A stretch of 64,000 nt of DNA, taken from contig NZ_WSRO01000002.1 of NCBI RefSeq assembly GCF_009769735.1, forward strand, positions 1,054,001-1,118,000. Reading direction: 5' to 3'. Each line of letters opens with the position of its first letter. Position 1 is the stretch's first letter. Under the pieces are notes generated by a model. The model was not told where the DNA came from. It saw only the letters and a program-made list of their open reading frames with translations, and did no database searches. Shown in pieces: positions 25,356 to 33,858 of the stretch. This DNA comes from Streptomyces sp. BA2 (lineage in GTDB: Bacteria; Actinomycetota; Actinomycetes; Streptomycetales; Streptomycetaceae). Position numbers and translations under genes: made by a program.

Positions 25356-26848
25356 GCCGTCCTCCCTGTGGCTGCCGCCATCACGGACTCCTCGGTCGCC
25401 TGCGCGCGCGGGATCTCGGCGGTGAGCCGTCCTTCGTGCATGACGAGGACCCGGTCGGCCATGCCGAGGATCTCGGGCAGGTCGGAGGAGATCATCAGGA
25501 CCGCGACCCCGTCGGCGGCGAGTTGGGAAAGCAAACGGTGCACTTCGGCCTTGGTGCCGACGTCGATGCCCCGGGTCGGTTCGTCCACGATCAGCACTTG
25601 GGGCCGGGTGGCGAGCCACTTGGCGAGGACGACCTTCTGCTGGTTGCCGCCGGACAGGGTGCCGACGGCGTCGGCTATGCGCGCGTACTTCACCTGGAGC
25701 CGCACCGCCCAGTCGAGCGAGCGGCTGCGCTCGGCACCGCGGTCCATGAGGCCCGCGCGCACCGTCGTACGCAGCCCCGTGAGCCCGATGTTGCGCTCGA
25801 TCGACATGTCCATCACGAGGCCCTGGGCGCGCCGGTCCTCGGGGACGAGCGCGAGCCCGGCCGCCATGGCGGTGCTGGGGGCTCCGTTGACCAGGGCCTT
25901 CCCTTGTACCTCGACGGTTCCGGCGTCCCACCGGTCGACGCCGAACACGGCCCGCGCGACTTCGCTGCGCCCGGCCCCTACGAGCCCCGCGAGCCCGACG
26001 ATCTCCCCGCGCCGCACGTCGAACGACACATCGGTGAAGACACCCTCCCGGGTCAGCCGACGGACGCTGAGCGCGACTTCGCCGACCCGCGTGTCCTGCT
26101 TCGGGTAGAGCTCGTCGAGGTCGCGGCCCACCATGCGGCGTACGAGATCGTCCTCGGTCAGGCCTTCGAGCGGCTCGCTCGCGATCAGACCGCCGTCGCG
26201 CAGCGTGGTGACGCGCTGGCACAGCTCGAAGATCTCCTCCAGGCGGTGCGAGATGAACAGCACCGCGGCGCCCTGTTCGCGCAGGGCGCGCACGACTCCG
26301 AAGAGGCGGGCCACTTCGCTGCCGGTGAGCGCCGCGGTCGGCTCGTCCATGATCAGGACCCGGGCGTCGAAGGAGAGCGCCTTGGCGATCTCGACGATCT
26401 GCTGGTCCGCGATGGAGAGCCCGCGCGCGGGCTGTTCGGGGTCGAGGTCCACGGCCAGGCGCTTGAAGAGCGCGTCGGCCGCGGCATGCACGGCCTTGTG
26501 GTCGACGCGGCCGAGGGAGCGGCGCGGCTGGCGCCCCATGAAGATGTTCTCCGCGACGGAGAGGTCGGGGAAGAGCGTCGGCTCCTGGTAGATGACGGCG
26601 ACGCCCGCGTCCCTGGCGTCTCCCGGGCCGTGGAAGACGACCGGGGACCCGTCGAGCGACAGCTCCCCCGCGTCCGGCCTGTGGACCCCGGCGAGGGTCT
26701 TGATGAGGGTGGATTTCCCTGCGCCGTTCTCGCCCGCGAGGGCGTGCGCCTCACCGGCGTACAGGTCCAGGGAGACGTCGCGCAGGGCGCGCACGGCCCC
26801 GAAGGACTTGCTCAGGCCCTGCACGGCAAGGACGGGGGGCTCTCTCAT
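25352..26848 (-). CDS. rhaT: Rhamnose ABC transporter ATP-binding protein (two ABC domains)
   Basis: A 498-aa double-ABC sugar importer ATPase. The N-terminal half has Walker [10 protein letters not shown], a signature region reading [15 protein letters not shown] (the degenerate form usual here) and Walker [12 protein letters not shown]. The C-terminal half carries GLVGAGRSE, the intact signature LSGGNQQKV and [14 protein letters not shown]. It is the first gene of the leftward importer operon. I prefer ATG 26848; a start at 26911 would place the operator at 26895-26906 inside the coding region. Its predicted promoter faces that of the rhamnosidase gene. Confidence 0.88.
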   Translation of the reverse strand: MREPPVLAVQGLSKSFGAVRALRDVSLDLYAGEAHALAGENGAGKSTLIKTLAGVHRPDAGELSLDGSPVVFHGPGDARDAGVAVIYQEPTLFPDLSVAENIFMGRQPRRSLGRVDHKAVHAAADALFKRLAVDLDPEQPARGLSIADQQIVEIAKALSFDARVLIMDEPTAALTGSEVARLFGVVRALREQGAAVLFISHRLEEIFELCQRVTTLRDGGLIASEPLEGLTEDDLVRRMVGRDLDELYPKQDTRVGEVALSVRRLTREGVFTDVSFDVRRGEIVGLAGLVGAGRSEVARAVFGVDRWDAGTVEVQGKALVNGAPSTAMAAGLALVPEDRRAQGLVMDMSIERNIGLTGLRTTVRAGLMDRGAERSRSLDWAVRLQVKYARIADAVGTLSGGNQQKVVLAKWLATRPQVLIVDEPTRGIDVGTKAEVHRLLSQLAADGVAVLMISSDLPEILGMADRVLVMHEGRLTAEIPRAQATEESVMAAATGRTA

Positions 26849-26894
26849 AGGCAGCACCGATCGGTCACGAAGGGCATGCGGCTTCCGGCATTCA

Positions 26895-26906
26895 TGAAAG
26901 GTTTCA
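26895..26906. promoter_or_regulatory. LacI-type operator of the rhaT promoter
   Basis: TGAAA-GG-TTTCA, a 12-bp inverted repeat lying about 8-19 bp downstream of the predicted rhaT transcription start. It matches the second site at 27051-27062 at 10 of 12 positions (consensus TGAAANGNTTCA). Confidence 0.65.
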
Positions 26907-26920
26907 ATCAATTTTCAGGG

Positions 26921-26950
26921 AAGCTAAACCCGCGCCAACTACGGCGTCAA
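26921..26950 (-). promoter_or_regulatory. Predicted rhaT operon promoter
   Basis: Reverse strand: -35 TTGACG (26950-26945), 18-bp spacer, -10 TAGCTT (26926-26921). The -10 hexamer is identical to that of the opposing rhamnosidase promoter. Start point near 26914. Confidence 0.6.
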
Positions 26951-27012
26951 TGGGCAGGACTTGAAAATCCTGTCGCCACTTGATGCACCAAGGGGCAAGC
27001 ACTCCAAGGCTC

Positions 27013-27041
27013 TTGACAGCGGGCGGCGCTCTCCCTAGCTT
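27013..27041 (+). promoter_or_regulatory. Predicted rhamnosidase (rha catabolic operon) promoter
   Basis: -35 TTGACA (27013-27018), 17-bp spacer, -10 TAGCTT (27036-27041). Start point near 27048, followed at once by the operator at 27051-27062 and a roughly 40-nt leader to the GTG at 27089. Confidence 0.65.
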
Positions 27042-27050
27042 CGCCTCTCG

Positions 27051-27062
27051 TGAAACGATTCA
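27051..27062. promoter_or_regulatory. LacI-type operator of the rhamnosidase promoter
   Basis: TGAA-ACGA-TTCA, right after the predicted start point. Same pattern and same position relative to its promoter as the site at 26895-26906, implying one repressor controls both divergent operons. Confidence 0.65.
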
Positions 27063-27088
27063 TCGTCGAGTCGTTACGGAGTCGAGTT

Positions 27089-30000
27089 GTGATCAGTAGA
27101 AGACGACTGCTCAGCACCACCGCCACGGCCGCCCTGGGAACGGCGGTGGCCACCGGGGCCGTTCCGACGGCCCACGCCGCCCCCTCCGCAGGGGGCAGGG
27201 CCCTGCGCGTCACCAGACCGACCGTCGAGTACGTGAGGCACCCGCTCGGTCTCGACGTGCCGCGCCCGAGGCTGAGTTGGCCCCTGACGTCAGCCAAGGA
27301 GGGGCAGGCGCAGACCGCCTACCAGGTGCGCGTGGCCACCGCCCCCGGCCGCCTCACCAAGCCGGACGTCTGGGACAGCGGCAAGGTCGCCTCCAGCGAC
27401 TCCGTCCTGGTCCCGTACGCGGGCCCCGGCCTCAAGTCCCGTACGCGCTACTACTGGTCGGTCCGGGTCTGGGACACCGCGGGCACGGCCTCCGACTGGA
27501 GTGAGGCCTCCTGGTGGGAGACCGGGCTCTCCTCGGCGAAGGACTGGACGGCGCGGTGGATCGGCGCACCCGCCTCCCTCGTCGGAGCGCCCTCCCTGGC
27601 AGGCGCCTCGTGGATCTGGTTCCCCGAGGGCGACCCCGCGAACAGCGCTCCGGCCGCCACCCGCTGGTTCCGGGGCCGCGTCGACGTCCCCGGAGGGGTC
27701 ACCCGCGCGCGACTGGTCATGACGGCCGACGACGGCTACACCGCGTACGTGAACGGCACGCGAGTGTCGCACGCCGAAGCGGACAGCACCGCGGACAACT
27801 GGCGCCGCCCCGCGGTCGTCGACGTGACCGGCCAGCTCCGCGCCGGCGCCGGGGTCATCGCCGTCTCGGCCACCAACGCCACGACCGGGCCCGCCGGCCT
27901 GCTCGGCCTGCTCGAAGTGACGACCTCCGAGGGCGTACGCACCCTCAGCACCGACGGCACGTGGAAAACCATCGACAAGGAGCCCGCGGGCGACTGGCAG
28001 TCGACGGGGTACGACGACGGCTCCTGGACGGCGGCCAAAGTCCTCGCACCCTGGGGTTCGGGCCCCTGGGGGAAGGTCGCACCCAACCACTGCCCCGCCG
28101 CCCAGTTGCGCCACGAGTTCCGCCTCCGTCCGGGGAAGAAGGTCGCGCGGGCCCGGCTTTACTCCACGGCCCTCGGTCTCTACGACGCCTGGCTGAACGG
28201 CGAGCGCGTCGGCGACGACCGCCTGGCACCCGGCTGGACCGACTACGACAAGCGCGTCCAGTACCAGACGTACGACGTGACGAAGCAGCTCAGGTCCGGC
28301 GCCAACGCGCTCGGCGTGACGGTCGCGGTCGGCTGGTACGCGGGCAACGTCGGCATGTTCGGTCCGCATCAGTACGGCGAACGGCCGGCGTTCCTGGCCC
28401 AGTTGGAGGTCACGTACACCGACGGCTCCTCCGACCGTGTGCTGTCCGGCACCGACTGGCGCGCCGCCACAGGTCCGGTCACCGCCGCCGACCTCCTGTC
28501 GGGCGAGGACTACGACGCGCGCCTGGAGACCGCGGGTTGGACGCGCCCCGGTTTCGACGACTCGAAGTGGATCGCGGCGGACGCCGTCGACAAGGCCGAG
28601 GCCGCCGTCGTGGCCCAGATCGACGGGCACGCGCGCGTGGAGAGCGAGATCTCCGCCCTGAAGATGAGCGAGCCGAAGCCCGGCGTCTTCGTCTTCGACC
28701 TCGGTCAGAACATGGTCGGCGCGGTCCGCCTCACCGTCTCCGGGAAGGCCGGTACGAAGGTCCGGTTGCGCCACGCGGAGGTCCTCAACCCCGACGGCAC
28801 GATCTACACCACCAATCTGCGGTCCGCGCGTGCCACCGACACCTACACGCTCAAGGGCGGCGGCAAGGAGACGTACGAGCCGCGGTTCACCTTCCACGGC
28901 TTCCGCTACGTGGAGGTGACGGGCTACCCGGGCAAGCCACCGCTCGACGCCGTGGTGGGCCGCGTGATCCACACGGCGGCGCCGTTCACGATGGACTTCA
29001 AGACGAACGTGCCCATGCTCAACCAGCTGCACAGCAACATCACATGGGGCCAGCGCGGCAACTTCCTCTCCATCCCCACGGACACCCCCGCACGTGACGA
29101 ACGGCTCGGCTGGACCGGCGACATCAACGTCTTCGCGCCGACCGCCGCCTACACGATGGAGTCGGCGCGCTTCCTCACCAAGTGGCTCGACGACCTGCGC
29201 GACGGCCAGTCCGGCGACGGCGCCTTCCCGGATGTCGCCCCGTCCATCGGGTCGCTCGGCAAGGGCGTGGCCGGCTGGGGCGACGCCGGAGTGACCGTCC
29301 CCTGGGCGCTGTACCAGGCGTACGGGGACAAGCGCGTCCTGGAGCAGTCCTGGTCCTCGATGCTGAAGTGGCTCGACTACCTGGAGAAGCACAGCACCGG
29401 GTATCTGCGCCCCGCCGAAGGCTACGGAGACTGGCTCAACATCCAGGACGAGACTCCCAAGGACGTCATCGGAACCGCCTACTTCGCGCACAGCGCCGAC
29501 CTCGTGGCGCGGACCGCCGAAGCACTGGGCAAGGACCCGGCCCCGTACAAGAAGCTCTTCGGGAGCGTCCGTGACGCCTTCCGCACGGCGTACGTGACCG
29601 GCGCCGGGCGTGTGAAGGGCGACACGCAGACCGCGTACGTGCTGGCCCTGTCCATGGACCTGCTCGCCGACAGCGACCGCGCACCGGCGGCAGCCCGCCT
29701 GGTGGAGCTCATCAAGTCCAAGGAATGGCACCTGTCGACAGGCTTCCTGGGCACCCCGCGACTGCTCCCCGTCCTGACGTCCACCGGCCACACGGACGTC
29801 GCCTACCGCCTCCTCGTCCAGCGGTCCTTCCCCAGCTGGGGCTACCAGATCGACAAGGGCGCCACGACGATGTGGGAGCGCTGGGACTCCATCAAGCCGG
29901 ACGGCAGCTTCCAGGACGCCGGCATGAACTCCTTCAACCACTACGCCTACGGATCGGTGGGCGAGTGGATGTACGCCAACATCGCGGGCATCGCCCCGGC

Positions 30001-30286
30001 CGACCCGGGCTTCCGCAAGATCCTCGTCCGCCCCCGCCCGGGCGGCGGCGTGACCGAGGCGGAGAGCAGCTTCGACGCGCTCTACGGCCCGGTCAGCACC
30101 CACTGGAAGACGGACTCGGACGGATTCCGTCTGACCCTGACCCTGCCCGCGAACACCACTGCCGAGGTGTGGATCCCCGCCGACAAGCGCTCTCAAGTAG
30201 CGCATGGTTCGGCGGAGTTCCTGCGCGTGGAGGACGGCTGCGCCGTCTTCGCCGCCGCCTCCGGCACGCACCGATTCTCCAACTGA
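27089..30286 (+). CDS. Secreted alpha-L-rhamnosidase (GH78, CBM67-like insert)
   Basis: A 1065-aa exported glycosidase with a Tat signal (ISRRRLLSTTATAAL). In order: an N-terminal Ig-like domain (WPLTSAKEGQAQTAYQVRV), a carbohydrate-binding domain with ADDGYTAYVNGTRV as in CBM67, a second beta domain, the (alpha/alpha)6 barrel and a C-terminal beta domain. Likely catalytic residues are the Glu in DERLGWTGD (acid) and the Glu in TTMWERWD (base), by analogy with S. avermitilis Rha78A, also about 1000 residues. It releases L-rhamnose from plant or microbial glycans outside the cell. GTG 27089 has GGAG 7 nt upstream; GTG 27050 would overlap the operator and lacks a leader. Confidence 0.9.
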   Translation: MISRRRLLSTTATAALGTAVATGAVPTAHAAPSAGGRALRVTRPTVEYVRHPLGLDVPRPRLSWPLTSAKEGQAQTAYQVRVATAPGRLTKPDVWDSGKVASSDSVLVPYAGPGLKSRTRYYWSVRVWDTAGTASDWSEASWWETGLSSAKDWTARWIGAPASLVGAPSLAGASWIWFPEGDPANSAPAATRWFRGRVDVPGGVTRARLVMTADDGYTAYVNGTRVSHAEADSTADNWRRPAVVDVTGQLRAGAGVIAVSATNATTGPAGLLGLLEVTTSEGVRTLSTDGTWKTIDKEPAGDWQSTGYDDGSWTAAKVLAPWGSGPWGKVAPNHCPAAQLRHEFRLRPGKKVARARLYSTALGLYDAWLNGERVGDDRLAPGWTDYDKRVQYQTYDVTKQLRSGANALGVTVAVGWYAGNVGMFGPHQYGERPAFLAQLEVTYTDGSSDRVLSGTDWRAATGPVTAADLLSGEDYDARLETAGWTRPGFDDSKWIAADAVDKAEAAVVAQIDGHARVESEISALKMSEPKPGVFVFDLGQNMVGAVRLTVSGKAGTKVRLRHAEVLNPDGTIYTTNLRSARATDTYTLKGGGKETYEPRFTFHGFRYVEVTGYPGKPPLDAVVGRVIHTAAPFTMDFKTNVPMLNQLHSNITWGQRGNFLSIPTDTPARDERLGWTGDINVFAPTAAYTMESARFLTKWLDDLRDGQSGDGAFPDVAPSIGSLGKGVAGWGDAGVTVPWALYQAYGDKRVLEQSWSSMLKWLDYLEKHSTGYLRPAEGYGDWLNIQDETPKDVIGTAYFAHSADLVARTAEALGKDPAPYKKLFGSVRDAFRTAYVTGAGRVKGDTQTAYVLALSMDLLADSDRAPAAARLVELIKSKEWHLSTGFLGTPRLLPVLTSTGHTDVAYRLLVQRSFPSWGYQIDKGATTMWERWDSIKPDGSFQDAGMNSFNHYAYGSVGEWMYANIAGIAPADPGFRKILVRPRPGGGVTEAESSFDALYGPVSTHWKTDSDGFRLTLTLPANTTAEVWIPADKRSQVAHGSAEFLRVEDGCAVFAAASGTHRFSN

Positions 30287-30319
30287 CCCACCTCGACCGC
30301 ACTTTCGGAAGGCTGCGCG

Positions 30320-31489
30320 ATGACCGCCGGAACCAGCAAGGACGCCGTGAAAGCGGCACTCAGTACCCAGGCCCTGGAGACCCCGTCCTGGGCGTACGGC
30401 AACTCCGGTACGCGCTTCAAGGTCTTCGCGCAGCCAGGTGTCCCACGCACGACCCGCGAAAAGCTCGACGACGCCGCCCGGGTGCACGCCCACACGGGCG
30501 TGGCGCCCAAGGTGGCCCTGCACATCCCCTGGGACAAGGTCGACGACTACGCGGCGCTCGCGGAGTACGCCACCGAGCGCGGCGTGACGCTCGGCGCGAT
30601 CAACGCGAACGTCTTCCAGGACGACGACTACAAACTCGGTTCGGTCACCAACCCGGACCCGACGGTCCGGCGCAAGGCGCTCGACCACCTCCTGGAGTGC
30701 GTGGACATCATGGACGCGACGGGTTCACGCGACCTGAAGCTGTGGTTCTCCGACGGCACCAACTACCCCGGCCAGGACGACATCCGCAGCCGCCAGGACC
30801 GCCTGTCGGAGGCCTTGCGGACCACCTACGACCGCCTCGGCGACGACCAGCGCATGCTCATCGAGTACAAGCTCTTCGAGCCCGCCTTCTACGCGACGGA
30901 CATCCCGGACTGGGGCACGGCCTACGCGCACTGCCTGAAGCTCGGGCCGAAGGCGCAGGTCGTCGTCGACACCGGCCACCACGCGCCCGGCACCAACATC
31001 GAGTTCATCGTCGCGACGCTCCTGCGCGAGGGGCGCCTGGGCGGCTTCGACTTCAACTCGCGCTTCTACGCCGACGACGACCTGATGGCGGGCGCCGCGG
31101 ACCCCTTCCAGCTCTTCCGGATCATGTACGAGGTCGTCCGGGGCGACGGCCTGGACTCGGACATCGCGTTCATGCTCGACCAGTGCCACAACATCGAGGC
31201 GAAGATCCCCGCGATCATCCGCTCGGTGATGAACGTGCAGGAGGCCACGGCGAAGGCGCTCCTCGTCGACGCGGAAGCACTGGCCGGGGCTCAGCGGACC
31301 GGCGACGTGCTGGCCGCCAATGCCGCCCTGATGGACGCCTTCAACACCGACGTCCGCCCCCTACTGGCAGAAGTCAGGGAGGACTCGGGGCTCGACCCTG
31401 ATCCCATGAGGGCCTATCAGGAGTCAGGCTGGCAGGAGCAGATCGTCAAGGACCGCGTGGGCGGCGAGCAGGCCGGATGGGGGGCATGA
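30320..31489 (+). CDS. rhaI: L-rhamnose isomerase (RhaI type)
   Basis: A 389-aa TIM-barrel sugar isomerase of the Pseudomonas stutzeri L-RhI type rather than the E. coli RhaA type. Metal and catalytic residues are recognisable: IEYKLFEP (metal Glu and the Lys two residues on), VVDTGHHAPGTNIE (Asp and His), FDFNSRFYADDDL (paired Asp). It converts L-rhamnose to L-rhamnulose in the cytoplasm. It begins 34 bp after the rhamnosidase gene and its stop overlaps the rhaD start, so it is in the same operon. Confidence 0.93.
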   Translation: MTAGTSKDAVKAALSTQALETPSWAYGNSGTRFKVFAQPGVPRTTREKLDDAARVHAHTGVAPKVALHIPWDKVDDYAALAEYATERGVTLGAINANVFQDDDYKLGSVTNPDPTVRRKALDHLLECVDIMDATGSRDLKLWFSDGTNYPGQDDIRSRQDRLSEALRTTYDRLGDDQRMLIEYKLFEPAFYATDIPDWGTAYAHCLKLGPKAQVVVDTGHHAPGTNIEFIVATLLREGRLGGFDFNSRFYADDDLMAGAADPFQLFRIMYEVVRGDGLDSDIAFMLDQCHNIEAKIPAIIRSVMNVQEATAKALLVDAEALAGAQRTGDVLAANAALMDAFNTDVRPLLAEVREDSGLDPDPMRAYQESGWQEQIVKDRVGGEQAGWGA

Positions 31490-33561
31490 GCGACATGACA
31501 CAGCACGCACAGACCGCACAGACCACACAGCACGCACGGATCAAGGAACTTCTCGACCGCGCCCACCGCTTGGGCGCGGACCCGTGCAACACCAACTACG
31601 CGGGCGGCAACGCGTCGGCGAAGGGCACGGCCGCCGACCCGGTCACGGGCGCGGACACCGACCTGATGTGGGTCAAGGGCTCGGGCGGCGACCTGGGCAC
31701 CCTCACCGAGGACGGCCTGGCGGTCCTTCGCCTGGACCGCCTCCACGCACTCAAGGAGGTGTACGGGGGCGCGGACCGCGAGGACGAGATGGTCGCCGCC
31801 TTCGATTACTGCCTGCACGGCAAGGGCGGCGCGGCACCTTCCATCGACACGGCCATGCACGCCCTGGTGGACGCGCCCCACGTGGACCACCTCCACCCGG
31901 ACTCGGGCATCGCCCTGGCCTGTGCCGCGGACGGCGAGAAGCTGACGGCACAGTGCTTCGGCTCCACGGTGGCCTGGGTGCCCTGGCGCCGCCCCGGATT
32001 CCAACTGGGCCTGGATATCGCCGCGGTGAAGTCCGCCAACCCCGACGCCATCGGCTGCGTCCTGGGCGGTCACGGCATCACGGCCTGGGGCGCCACGGCG
32101 GACGAGTGCGAGCGCAACTCGCTGCACATCATCCGCACGGCGGAGGCGTTCCTCTCCGGACACGGAAAGCCAGCCCCCTTCGGCCCGGCCCTGGACGGGT
32201 ACGGCCCCCTCCCCACCGCCGAACGCCACCACCGTGCGGCCGAACTGGCCCCGCACATCCGCTCGCTGGCCTCGCAGGACCGCCCCCAGATCGGCCACTT
32301 CACCGACACGGACACTGTCCTCGACTTCCTGACCGGCACGGAACACCCGCGCCTGGCGGCCCTGGGCACCTCCTGCCCCGACCACTTCCTCCGCACGAAG
32401 ATCAGGCCCCTGGTCCTCGACCTGCCGCCCACCGCACCACTCCAGGAGGCCATCACCCGCCTCAAGGAGCTGCACGCGGCCTACCGAGAGGAGTACGCGG
32501 CCTACTACACCCGCCACGCCGACCCGGCCTCCCCGGCGATGCGCGGCGCGGACCCGGCCATCGTCCTCGTTCCGGGCGTAGGGATGTTCTCCTTCGGCAA
32601 GGACAAACAGACCGCACGCGTGGCAGGCGAGTTCTACGTGAACGCCATCAACGTCATGCGAGGCGCCGAAGCGGTCTCCACCTACGCGCCCATCGACGAG
32701 TCGGAGAAGTTCCGCATCGAGTACTGGCCGCTGGAGGAGGCCAAGCTCCAGCGCATGCCCAAGCCCAAACCCCTGGCCACCCGCGTCGCCCTCGTGACCG
32801 GCGCGGGCAGCGGCATCGGCAAGGCGATAGCGCACCGCCTGGTGGCGGAGGGCGCGTGCGTCGCGGTGGCGGACCTCAACGCGGAGAACGCCACGGCCGT
32901 GGCGCAGGAGCTGGGCGGCCCCGACAAGGCGGTCGCCATCCCCATGGACGTCACATCAGAGGAGCAGATCACGGCGGCGTTCGCCACTGCTGCGCTGGCC
33001 TTCGGCGGAGTCGACCTGGTGGTGAACAACGCGGGCATCTCCATCTCCAAGCCCCTGCTCGACACCACGGCCCGCGACTGGGACCTCCAGCACGACATCA
33101 TGGCCCGCGGCTCGTTCCTCGTCTCCCGCGAGGCTGCCCGCATCATGCGAGACCAGGCGCTGGGCGGCGACATCATCTACATCACGTCCAAGAACGCGGT
33201 GTTCGCGGGCCCGAACAACATCGCGTACTCCGCGACGAAGGCGGACCAGGCCCACCAAGTCCGCCTACTGGCAGCGGAATTGGGCGAGCACGGCATTCGG
33301 GTGAACGGCATCAACCCGGACGGCGTGGTCCGCGGATCGGGGATCTTCGCGGGCGGCTGGGGCGCGCAGCGCGCGGCGACGTACGGGATCGAGGAGGAGA
33401 ACCTGGGCGCGTTCTACGCCCAGCGGACCCTCCTCAAGCGCGAGGTGCTCCCCGAGCACGTGGCCAACGCGGTCTTCGCCCTGACAGCAGGCGACCTGAC
33501 CCACACGACGGGCCTGCACATACCGGTGGACGCGGGCGTCGCAGCGGCGTTCCTCAGGTAG
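31486..33561 (+). CDS. rhaD: Bifunctional rhamnulose-1-phosphate aldolase / lactaldehyde dehydrogenase
   Basis: A 691-aa two-domain enzyme. The N-terminal class II aldolase part (to about residue 420) has HVDHLHPDSGIAL (zinc histidines) and GGHGITAWG. The C-terminal SDR (about 430-691) has VTGAGSGIGKAIAHRLV, NNAGISISKPL and the Ser/Tyr/Lys triad in YITSKNAVFAGPNNIAYSATK. This fusion, as characterised for RhaE/RhaD-like enzymes, splits L-rhamnulose-1-phosphate into DHAP and L-lactaldehyde and oxidises the latter to L-lactate. ATG 31486 overlaps the rhaI stop (ATGA) behind a G-rich ribosome site. Confidence 0.93.
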   Translation: MSDMTQHAQTAQTTQHARIKELLDRAHRLGADPCNTNYAGGNASAKGTAADPVTGADTDLMWVKGSGGDLGTLTEDGLAVLRLDRLHALKEVYGGADREDEMVAAFDYCLHGKGGAAPSIDTAMHALVDAPHVDHLHPDSGIALACAADGEKLTAQCFGSTVAWVPWRRPGFQLGLDIAAVKSANPDAIGCVLGGHGITAWGATADECERNSLHIIRTAEAFLSGHGKPAPFGPALDGYGPLPTAERHHRAAELAPHIRSLASQDRPQIGHFTDTDTVLDFLTGTEHPRLAALGTSCPDHFLRTKIRPLVLDLPPTAPLQEAITRLKELHAAYREEYAAYYTRHADPASPAMRGADPAIVLVPGVGMFSFGKDKQTARVAGEFYVNAINVMRGAEAVSTYAPIDESEKFRIEYWPLEEAKLQRMPKPKPLATRVALVTGAGSGIGKAIAHRLVAEGACVAVADLNAENATAVAQELGGPDKAVAIPMDVTSEEQITAAFATAALAFGGVDLVVNNAGISISKPLLDTTARDWDLQHDIMARGSFLVSREAARIMRDQALGGDIIYITSKNAVFAGPNNIAYSATKADQAHQVRLLAAELGEHGIRVNGINPDGVVRGSGIFAGGWGAQRAATYGIEEENLGAFYAQRTLLKREVLPEHVANAVFALTAGDLTHTTGLHIPVDAGVAAAFLR

Positions 33562-33858
33562 CCACCAGCCCCTCTCCTGCCCGCGCATCGGGCCGGAGAG
33601 GCACGCACCGAGGGCGCATGTCGGACGACAGACGGGTCCACCGGCCCGCAGCCGCGCATCCGGCCGGAGGGGACGTGCCGGTATGTCTGCCCGGAGCACG
33701 GCACGCGGCGCTCCGGTGCCGAAGTAGCCGCGCGTGCAAACCGAGATGGCGAGGACGGACATACCGGCGCGGCCCCGCCCCCATGAGCCACGACGCGACC
33801 ACCCACTACCCGCACTCGCCCGCGCACCTGAACCCGCACCCGACCCCTGCGAGCCACC
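33562..33858. repeat. rhaD-rhaB intergenic region with inverted and direct repeats
   Basis: A 297-bp gap inside an otherwise tight operon. It holds a perfect 11-bp inverted repeat, GCCGGTATGTC at 33677-33687 and GACATACCGGC at 33758-33768, 70 bp apart. It also holds an imperfect 20-bp direct repeat beginning CCGCGCATC at 33581 and at about 33652. No convincing open frame or RNA gene is visible. The two arms could pair in mRNA and lower rhaB expression, or mark the remains of a small mobile element. Confidence 0.5.

Noticed and set aside
25356..26222. N-terminal extension of rhaP
   Set aside because: It is an alternate frame of rhaT with Arg-rich composition; the ATGA overlap at 25352-25355 gives the natural start.
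27050..27088. Rhamnosidase start at GTG 27050
   Set aside because: It would sit 2 nt after the predicted transcript start and overlap the operator; GTG 27089 has a ribosome site and gives a clean Tat signal.
27290..30688. Very long reverse-strand open frame (about 1130 codons)
   Set aside because: It is fully antisense to the rhamnosidase and rhaI genes, which have clear family motifs; the frame is open only because of high third-position GC.
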